Translations under genes and position numbers: made by a program | Part shown: positions 6,790 to 11,937 of the stretch, piece by piece | How positions within the stretch are numbered: the first letter of the stretch is position 1 | How the letters are laid out: each line of letters opens with the position of its first letter | Assembly: GCA_036260255.1 (NCBI GenBank) | Contig: DATAAF010000086.1 | Coordinates: forward strand, 1-11,937 | Direction: 5' to 3' | From: DASZJY01 sp036260255 | Lineage (GTDB): Bacteria; Actinomycetota; Acidimicrobiia; Acidimicrobiales; AC-14 | Length of the DNA stretch: 11,937 nt | The notes under the pieces: generated by a model | Databases searched by the model: none | What the model saw: the letters and a program-made list of their open reading frames with translations, nothing else | Told to the model about the DNA's origin: nothing

Positions 6790-7542
6790 GTGGGCAGGAC
6801 CGAGACTTCCCCGCTTCTGCGCGCGCTCCTGGCCGCGCTCGCCACGCTCCTCCTCCTCGCCGCGCCCGCCGCCGCCCAGGCCGGCGACACCTCCAGCGAG
6901 GGAGGTGCCAGCGTGGGCACCGGCGACGCCAGCGCCGGTGCCGGCGGCGACTCGAACGTCGTGGTCAACCCGGTCGCCCGCTCGGGCGACTCCGGCCCGG
7001 CCAGCGCCAGCTCATCGGCCACCAACACCGGCAACACGGGCGACGCCACCTCCATCGCGGTGAGCAACCCGGTGGTCACCTCCGGGCACACCGGGGGCAC
7101 CGGCCACACTGCCCCGTCCACGGGCAGCTCCGGTCCGGCGACCGCCGGCGGCGGCGCCTCCACCGCGGCCGGCGAAGGGGGTGCCTCAGGTGACGCCGCC
7201 TCGGGCGGCGGCGCCGGAGCGTCGGCCGCCGGCACCGAAGCCACGGCGAGCGCCCCGACGGCGGCCGCCGGCGCCGGCCCGGCCGGGCCCGATGCCACCG
7301 TCAGCGACGCCGGCGCCACCGCCCCGGCGGCCGCCCCGCCCTCGTCGCCCGCCGCCCTCGCCGCCGAGACGTCGGTCGACGACTCGTCGGGGGCGGCCGA
7401 GACGGGCGGCTCCCCCATCGGTTTCAACCGGCCCCTCCCCCGCTCCACCGCCGACGCCGGCACCACGATCGCACTGCTCGCCCTGGCCCTCGTGCTGGCG
7501 TGGCGCGTGCGCCTGGTCGGCACCCGCCCGGCGCGGGCCTGA
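6790..7542 (+). CDS. Low-complexity exported protein with signal peptide and C-terminal membrane anchor
   Basis: The 250-aa product has a signal peptide (RALLAALATLLLL, cleavage near AAAQA|GDTS at 31/32). A long Gly/Ser/Ala/Thr-rich region and a C-terminal hydrophobic helix (about 225-239, TTIALLALALVLAW) with a basic tail (RVRLVGTRPAR) follow. Two imperfect repeats are visible, 44-69 and 83-102, of the type TGDA...NPVV.SG.TG, and the intervening SATNTGNTGDA also repeats. The layout suggests an envelope protein anchored by its C-terminus with a flexible or beta-rich outer part. LPRST (216-220) precedes the helix, but it is not a true LPxTG sortase motif. The start is uncertain: GTG at 6772 adds six residues with rare codons (CTA, GAA), so I prefer GTG at 6790. 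Neither start has a clear Shine-Dalgarno. Function unknown. Confidence 0.7.
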   Translation: MGRTETSPLLRALLAALATLLLLAAPAAAQAGDTSSEGGASVGTGDASAGAGGDSNVVVNPVARSGDSGPASASSSATNTGNTGDATSIAVSNPVVTSGHTGGTGHTAPSTGSSGPATAGGGASTAAGEGGASGDAASGGGAGASAAGTEATASAPTAAAGAGPAGPDATVSDAGATAPAAAPPSSPAALAAETSVDDSSGAAETGGSPIGFNRPLPRSTADAGTTIALLALALVLAWRVRLVGTRPARA

Positions 7543-7576
7543 GGCGCCGGCGCGGGGAGGCGCCCGCCCCACCCCC

Positions 7577-8548
7577 ATGCCCGCGCAGTCCGGCGCACCC
7601 GACCGGGCGCCGTTGCGCCCCGGGCTGCGCCTGCACGACATCCTGACCCTCAAGGACGAGACGGATGCGGGCGGCCGCCTGCTCCTCGAGGACTCGGCGC
7701 CCAAGAAGGCGATCAAGCGGCTCGAACGCGCCGGCGTCCCAATGAGGACGGCCCGGTCGCCCTACACCGACACCCCGTCGCGCACCGACGGCGTCTTCAA
7801 CGCCTCGGCTTACGACGCCTTCCGCCACGACCTGGGCGACGTGCTCGACGGCTTCGCCTGGCTCACCGGCAAGTACCTCGCCCGCAACCCCTCGCACAAG
7901 ACCACGGTCCAGGGACTGCTCGACGTCAGCAACCTCGGGCTCACCCTGCCGCTCGTGCTCTTCCGGCGCGGCGTCGACGCCGTCCCACTGCACGGCAGCC
8001 TTCCCACTTATGTGGCATCGCTTTTCAAGGCCAGCAGGGGCGTGTTCTCGGCCGCCGTCGACATGTTCAACAAGCGGGGGGCGGTGCCCACGAGCGGCGC
8101 CGAGGTCGTGCGGTTCGCCGACGAGGAGGCCCACCTCAAGCGACCGGCGACCGGCCGGGTCTGCGCCGCCCCCACCCGGCTCATCGAGCGGGTGATCGAC
8201 GTCATCCTCACCGGCGAGGGAGGCGATCCCGACGTCACCACCCTGGGGGAGCTCGTCGACTTCGACCGCCTGTGGGACTTCTACCGCCTGCAGGAGGCGT
8301 TCACCCGGGCGCTCAACCACTACCGCTTCGTCCTCGACAACCTGGTCGAGGGCGGGGTCAGCATCTACGACGCCGACCGCCTCTTCGACTCGACCATCGA
8401 GGAGGGCGGGCGCAGCGGGTCGTTCGGCGACTACACCAGGGCCTTCCTCGACTACGTCAACGAGGCCCAGCAGCGGATGAACCGCCTCCTCGACCGCTCC
8501 GACGAGGTGCCCCCGATCTTGTTCGAGGACATCCTCCGCATCCTTTGA
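7577..8548 (+). CDS. Unrecognised 323-aa protein coupled to the LigD-like gene
   Basis: I do not recognise a family. The product is soluble-looking, charged and mostly helical, without signal peptide or membrane segment. Recognisable blocks are LHDILTLKDE near the N-terminus, a segment rich in small and hydrophobic residues in the middle (LLDVSNLGLTLPLVLFRRG), FKASRGVFSAAVDMFNKRG, and an acidic C-terminal half ending EVPPILFEDILRIL. The ATG at 7577 is the first start after the upstream stop; a GGAGG at 7556-7560 lies 16 nt before it, further than ideal. The frame is open upstream into the envelope gene, but that is the wrong frame for it. Its stop is 4 nt before the LigD-like ATG, so the two genes are almost certainly cotranscribed. 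A link to DNA end processing is suggested by this position only. Confidence 0.82.
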   Translation: MPAQSGAPDRAPLRPGLRLHDILTLKDETDAGGRLLLEDSAPKKAIKRLERAGVPMRTARSPYTDTPSRTDGVFNASAYDAFRHDLGDVLDGFAWLTGKYLARNPSHKTTVQGLLDVSNLGLTLPLVLFRRGVDAVPLHGSLPTYVASLFKASRGVFSAAVDMFNKRGAVPTSGAEVVRFADEEAHLKRPATGRVCAAPTRLIERVIDVILTGEGGDPDVTTLGELVDFDRLWDFYRLQEAFTRALNHYRFVLDNLVEGGVSIYDADRLFDSTIEEGGRSGSFGDYTRAFLDYVNEAQQRMNRLLDRSDEVPPILFEDILRIL

Positions 8549-8552
8549 CGGC

Positions 8553-10178
8553 ATGACCGACCGACAGGGCGCCCGCGCTGCCGATGAGCGGCTCGAGAAC
8601 TACCGGGCCAAGCGGGACTTCACGGTCACGTCCGAACCGCCGGGATCGGCGCCGGGCCCGTCGTCGGGGCGGTTCGTTGTTCAACGGCACCGGGCCCGGC
8701 GGCTGCACTACGACCTGCGGCTCGAGGTGGACGGGGTGCTGGCCAGCTGGGCCGTGCCCAAGGGGCCCACCCTCGACCCCAAGGCCCGCCAGCTGGCCGT
8801 CCACGTCGAGGACCACCCCATCGAGTACTTCGACTTCGAGGGCGTCATCCCCAAGGGCGAGTACGGGGGCGGCGACGTCATCGTCTGGGACTGGGGCACG
8901 TGGGAGCCGGCTGGAACCGACGACCCGGCCGCCGCCATCGAGCAGGGGACGCTCCACTTCGACCTCCACGGCGAGAAGCTGGCCGGCCGCTTCGTGCTGG
9001 TCCGCCCCGAACGGAACCAGCCGGGCGAGTCGGGCAAGGAGCAGTGGCTCCTCCTGCACAAGCACGACGAGCACGCCCGCCCCGGCTGGGACCCCGAGGA
9101 GTACCCGCGGTCGGTGAAGACGGGCCGCACCAACGACGAGGTGGCCGCCGACCCCGACGCCCTGTGGCGCAGCGACCTGCCCGCCGGCGAGGCCGCCGTC
9201 CCCCTCGGGCCGGCGGCGCTGCCCACGTGGGACCCACCCACGGAGGAGGAGCTGGCCGCCCTCGACGCCCTCGGGCGAGGCGGGATCTGGCGGCTCCAGG
9301 GCCGGGATCTCAAGCTCACCAACCTCGACAAGGTCCTCTTCCCCGCCCAGGAGAGCGAGGCCCCGGTCACCAAGGGCGACCTCGTCCGCTACCACGCCCA
9401 GATCGCCCCCTGCATGCTCCCCTACCTGTTCGACCGCCCCGTGAACCTCAACCGCTTCCCCGACGGTGTCGACCGCCCCGGCTTCTGGCACAAGGAGGTG
9501 CCCAGCTATGCCCCCGAGTGGCTGACCCGCTGGCGCAACGAGGAGGCCGACCCGGGGGAGACGGAGTGGTACGCGGTGGTCGACAGCGTCCCCTCGCTCG
9601 TGTGGATGGCCAACCACGGGGCCGTCGAGCTGCACGCCTGGACCTCGAAGCTCCCCGACGTCCACCAGCCCACCTGGGCGCTCATCGACATCGATCCGGG
9701 CCCCCGCAGCACCTTCGACGACGTGGTGCTGCTGGCTCGCCTGTACCGCACCGCCCTCGAGCACCTGAAGGTGACGGCCATGCCCAAGGTCACCGGCAAG
9801 CGGGGCATCCAGATCTGGGTGCCCGTCCGCCCCGGCTACCGGTTCGACCAGACCCGCTCCTGGGTGGAGAAGGTGTCACGAGCCGTCGGCAACACCGTCC
9901 CCGAGCTGGTCAGCTGGCAGTGGCACAAGGACCGCCGGGAGGGGCTGGCCCGCCTCGACTACACCCAGAACGCGATCAACAAGACGCTGGTCGCGCCGTT
10001 CAGCGCCCGCCCGTCGGCCGGCGCGCCGGTGTCGGTGCCCATCCGGTGGGACGAGCTCGAGGACCCGGACCTGGGGCCCGACCGCTGGACCGTGCGGACC
10101 GTCCTCGACCGCGTCAGGTCGGTGGGCGACCCCCTCGCCCCTCTGATCGGTCGGCACCAGAGCCTGCCGCCGCTCTAG
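8553..10178 (+). CDS. ligD: LigD-type phosphoesterase-polymerase (PE-Pol) protein lacking a ligase domain
   Basis: The 541-aa protein joins two non-homologous end-joining modules. Residues about 17-180 are the 3'-phosphoesterase domain: H46, H52, D54 and R56 (RHRARRLHYDLR), then H88 (VEDHP) and Y92, matching the known Pseudomonas LigD catalytic set with a constant offset of four. Residues about 250-535 are the primase-polymerase domain: LTNLDKVLFP (255-264), RFPDGVD (301-307), ELHAWTSK (359-366), the metal-binding LIDIDPG with D379 and D381, GKRGIQIWVP (415-424), and LDYTQN with the third likely aspartate D469. It would heal 3' ends and add nucleotides at double-strand breaks. No ATP-dependent ligase module (KxDG) is present, so sealing needs a separate ligase; Ku is not in the window either. 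The order PE then Pol differs from mycobacterial LigD (Pol-PE-Lig) and from Pseudomonas (PE-Lig-Pol) by loss of Lig. No strong Shine-Dalgarno; translation is probably coupled to the upstream gene. Confidence 0.93.
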   Translation: MTDRQGARAADERLENYRAKRDFTVTSEPPGSAPGPSSGRFVVQRHRARRLHYDLRLEVDGVLASWAVPKGPTLDPKARQLAVHVEDHPIEYFDFEGVIPKGEYGGGDVIVWDWGTWEPAGTDDPAAAIEQGTLHFDLHGEKLAGRFVLVRPERNQPGESGKEQWLLLHKHDEHARPGWDPEEYPRSVKTGRTNDEVAADPDALWRSDLPAGEAAVPLGPAALPTWDPPTEEELAALDALGRGGIWRLQGRDLKLTNLDKVLFPAQESEAPVTKGDLVRYHAQIAPCMLPYLFDRPVNLNRFPDGVDRPGFWHKEVPSYAPEWLTRWRNEEADPGETEWYAVVDSVPSLVWMANHGAVELHAWTSKLPDVHQPTWALIDIDPGPRSTFDDVVLLARLYRTALEHLKVTAMPKVTGKRGIQIWVPVRPGYRFDQTRSWVEKVSRAVGNTVPELVSWQWHKDRREGLARLDYTQNAINKTLVAPFSARPSAGAPVSVPIRWDELEDPDLGPDRWTVRTVLDRVRSVGDPLAPLIGRHQSLPPL

Positions 10179-10181
10179 CTG

Positions 10182-10457
10182 AGGCCGGCGCACCCCGGGC
10201 GGCGGCGGTGGCCACGCAGGCGGCCAGGTCGTCGCAGGCGCACCGCTCGAGCTCTCCCAGCAGTTGGCGCATGGCCTGTCCCCGGGCGAGGAGCGCCTCC
10301 ACCTCGGGACGCTTGCGCGCGACGAGCGCCGCCCACTGCGCCTGCGGGTCGTCGGCGCCGGCGTCGGCGCCGTCGAGAAGGTCGCGCAGTCGCGCACCTC
10401 GGACAGGCGGAACCCGGCGTGGCGCGCCAGGTCGATGACGGCGATGCGGCCGGTTCG
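10182..10457 (-). pseudogene. Truncated, frameshifted MerR-family regulator remnant
   Basis: Read on the minus strand directly after the 10458 stop, one frame gives RIAVIDLARHAGFRLSEVRD. The next frame gives LLDGADAG, QWAALVARKRPEVEALLARG and LLGELERCACDDLAACVA. Together these match the helix after the HTH, the dimerisation helix and the C-terminal CxC...C region typical of MerR-type regulators. The frame break coincides with a perfect 8-bp tandem duplication (10381-10396); removing one copy restores an unbroken EVRDLLDGADAG. The N-terminal winged-helix DNA-binding half is absent in all frames upstream, where the secreted-protein gene ends. There is no native stop: the second frame runs on to 10114, antisense to the ligD-like gene's end. 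It is very probably non-functional. Family assignment rests on my reading of the motif pattern. Confidence 0.65.
10381..10396 (+). repeat. 8-bp tandem duplication causing the MerR frameshift
   Basis: GTCGCGCA occurs twice in direct succession (10381-10388 and 10389-10396). The extra 8 bp shift the minus-strand reading frame of the MerR remnant exactly where the two matching halves meet. Slipped-strand replication is the simplest cause. Confidence 0.85.
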
Positions 10458-11876
10458 TCAGCCGGCGCCGCCGTGGCTCAGGCCCATCGTCCACACCAGG
10501 GCGCCCCGGTTCGGCCCGACGGCCAGGCTGCACACCGGAACCGGGCAGCGGTCGCCGGTCGCCGGCTGGACGAAGGTGTCGACGCTGGCGATGCCCGACA
10601 CCCCGCTCAGGTCGCGCCGGCGGTCGAAACCCAGCGCCTTGGGAGTGGCGTTGAAATGGGTGGCGAACCCGGTCACGTAGGGGTCCTGGGTGGCCGGGTC
10701 GGTGACGTAGGTGGCGGGCGTGACCGTCATCCGGAAGGACTCCTCGCCGTAGCTGAACGTCAGCGGCGACGGGTCGTCGAGCTGGTAGATCATGCGGTCC
10801 TCGTCGGGGTGGAGCGACCGGTGCTCGGCCGCCCACGTGTCGGCGACGTTGCCCTCGACCGGGATGTTGGGGCTCACCGTGGCCCCCGCGCCGATGGACG
10901 GGCCGCTCACCCGGTGGAACGACCGCTCGGCCACCTGGTCGGCGTGGCAGTGGGCGAAGTGGTCGTCGCCGGGGTAGGCCCGGCGGGGGACGGCCGGGCA
11001 CGCCGGGTTCAGGATCAGCATGAGCCCCCCGGCGGCGCCGGTGAGGTTCACGTCGGATCCCGCGGTGAGGGACGCCCGGACCGTGAAGGTCTCGGGCGTC
11101 ATCACGTACCCGACCTCCCACAGGAGCTCGGTCCGGGCGCCGTTCACCCCGACGAAGGTCGAGGTCCCGCAGGTCCAGCACCTCTCTGTGCGAGGAAGGA
11201 GGTTGTTGACGAGCGGCGTCCGGTAGGTCGCGATCGAGTAGCCCCGGCGCACCTCGAGCGACGCCGGCGCGCCCGGCCCCTGTGGGCCGTTGGGCACCGA
11301 GTAGAAGCAGTGGACCGGCGCGCACTCGTCGGCGACGCCCGAGTCGGGCCCCGCCGTCTTCCACACCTCGACATGGAGGCCCTTGTAGCCGAAGGGCGCG
11401 TCGATGCTGCCGTAACCCTTGCCGACGAGGAGCACGTCCTTGGCCGCGTCGGGCGCGATGCCGGGCTCGACGACGCCGAGGAAACTGCCGGTGGCGTCGA
11501 TCGGCCACAGCCCCCGCAGGATCCCCGGGGCGTCCTGGGTGTCGATCCAGACGGCCCACTGGTTGTTCGCCATGAAGCGGTCACCGGGGCGGATGAGCCC
11601 GAGGTAGGCGGCGTCGGTTCGGGCGAGCAGCTCGCCGATCCGGGCGGTCGACGCGTCGGAGCAGTTGGAGACGGTGTGGGACGCCCCCCGGACGTCGACC
11701 ACCTCGTCCCGGCACCCGACGATCGCCCCCGCGCCGGCCGGGACGGCCGTCCCCGGCAGCAGGGCGGCGAGGCTGGCAGCGACGGCGGCGACGAGCCTGG
11801 CAGCGGCGGCGGCGGTCCGGCGCGCCACCCGGGCGTCCGTGCGCCGACCGTGGATCACCTGCAGTTGCCTGTGCAC
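10458..11876 (-). CDS. Secreted cysteine-containing protein of unknown function
   Basis: The 472-aa product begins with a long basic n-region, a hydrophobic core (about 28-45, LVAAVAASLAALL) and a likely cleavage near AGAGA (47-51). The mature part has ten cysteines, including C55, C72, the pair in ECAPVHC, the pair in RCWTC and a pair near the C-terminus (RCPVPVC), which suits disulfide bonding outside the cytoplasm. No domain is recognised; the composition (many aromatic, Gly, Pro and Thr residues) suggests a beta-rich fold. GTG at 11876 is preceded by GAGGG about 4 nt upstream; GTG at 11828 would give a more compact signal peptide (MARRTAAAA) and is a reasonable alternative. The gene is monocistronic as seen, ending at the MerR remnant. 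Confidence 0.78.
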   Translation of the reverse strand: MHRQLQVIHGRRTDARVARRTAAAAARLVAAVAASLAALLPGTAVPAGAGAIVGCRDEVVDVRGASHTVSNCSDASTARIGELLARTDAAYLGLIRPGDRFMANNQWAVWIDTQDAPGILRGLWPIDATGSFLGVVEPGIAPDAAKDVLLVGKGYGSIDAPFGYKGLHVEVWKTAGPDSGVADECAPVHCFYSVPNGPQGPGAPASLEVRRGYSIATYRTPLVNNLLPRTERCWTCGTSTFVGVNGARTELLWEVGYVMTPETFTVRASLTAGSDVNLTGAAGGLMLILNPACPAVPRRAYPGDDHFAHCHADQVAERSFHRVSGPSIGAGATVSPNIPVEGNVADTWAAEHRSLHPDEDRMIYQLDDPSPLTFSYGEESFRMTVTPATYVTDPATQDPYVTGFATHFNATPKALGFDRRRDLSGVSGIASVDTFVQPATGDRCPVPVCSLAVGPNRGALVWTMGLSHGGAG

Positions 11877-11910
11877 GAGCCCTCGAGGTGGGGGTGTCGA
11901 GAACCGGGGT

Positions 11911-11925
11911 CCGCCAGTATGGCGG
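11911..11925. repeat. Small palindrome upstream of the secreted-protein gene
   Basis: CCGCCA (11911-11916) and TGGCGG (11920-11925) form a 6-bp inverted repeat with a 3-nt centre. On the minus strand its centre contains CATACT, a weak -10-like hexamer, about 40 nt before the GTG at 11876. It may be an operator overlapping a promoter; the evidence is slight. Confidence 0.25.
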
Positions 11926-11937
11926 TCGGCGGCGCCG

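Noticed and set aside
7436..7450. LPxTG sortase signal in the envelope protein
   Set aside because: The sequence is LPRST followed by Ala, lacking the required Thr-Gly pair, so a canonical sortase call is not supported.
8900..10438. 512-codon plus-strand open frame overlapping the PE-Pol gene
   Set aside because: A shifted-frame shadow rich in Arg and Pro; the overlapping frame contains every catalytic motif of PE and Pol.
10114..11559. 481-codon minus-strand frame as a single protein
   Set aside because: Only its last part carries MerR-like sequence; the rest is a shifted-frame reading of the secreted-protein gene.

Overview
The window is GC-rich throughout. It is densely coding, uses many GTG starts and has genes coupled by GTGA overlaps. 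These traits, the SWIM/DUF5691/MoxR/DUF5682 gene set and the soil-type secreted proteins suggest a high-GC actinobacterium; an uncultured Acidimicrobiia-like lineage is possible, but that rank is inference only.

Layout. (1) Positions 5510 down to 1 (minus strand) hold a tight four-gene operon read in the order SWIM zinc-finger protein, DUF5691 protein, MoxR-family AAA+ ATPase, DUF5682 protein. The last gene runs off the left edge. Two of the three junctions are 4-nt GTGA overlaps and the third is a 4-nt gap, so the proteins are probably made in fixed proportion and act together. The set resembles the E. coli yehL/yehM/yehP/yehQ locus, so a VWA-domain gene is expected just beyond position 1. 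(2) Positions 6658 down to 5564 (minus) encode a secreted parallel beta-helix (NosD-like) protein with a convincing promoter and ribosome-binding site. It ends 53 nt before the SWIM gene. (3) Positions 6790-10178 (plus) are divergent from it: a low-complexity envelope protein with signal peptide and C-terminal membrane helix, an unrecognised 323-aa protein, and a LigD-type protein. The LigD-type protein has the phosphoesterase (PE) and primase-polymerase (Pol) domains but no ligase domain. (4) Positions 10457 down to about 10182 (minus) hold a degraded MerR-family regulator. It has lost its DNA-binding N-terminus and is frameshifted by an 8-bp tandem duplication. (5) Positions 11876-10458 (minus) encode a cysteine-containing secreted protein of unknown function.

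The biology of most interest is the MoxR-centred operon, whose role is poorly known. DUF5682 carries paired GxxH motifs reminiscent of the TraB/TIKI hydrolase superfamily, and a strong inverted repeat sits at the SWIM/DUF5691 junction. The second point of interest is the ligase-less PE-Pol protein coupled to an unknown gene, which implies a split end-joining repair pathway. No tRNA, rRNA, CRISPR array or insertion sequence was seen.
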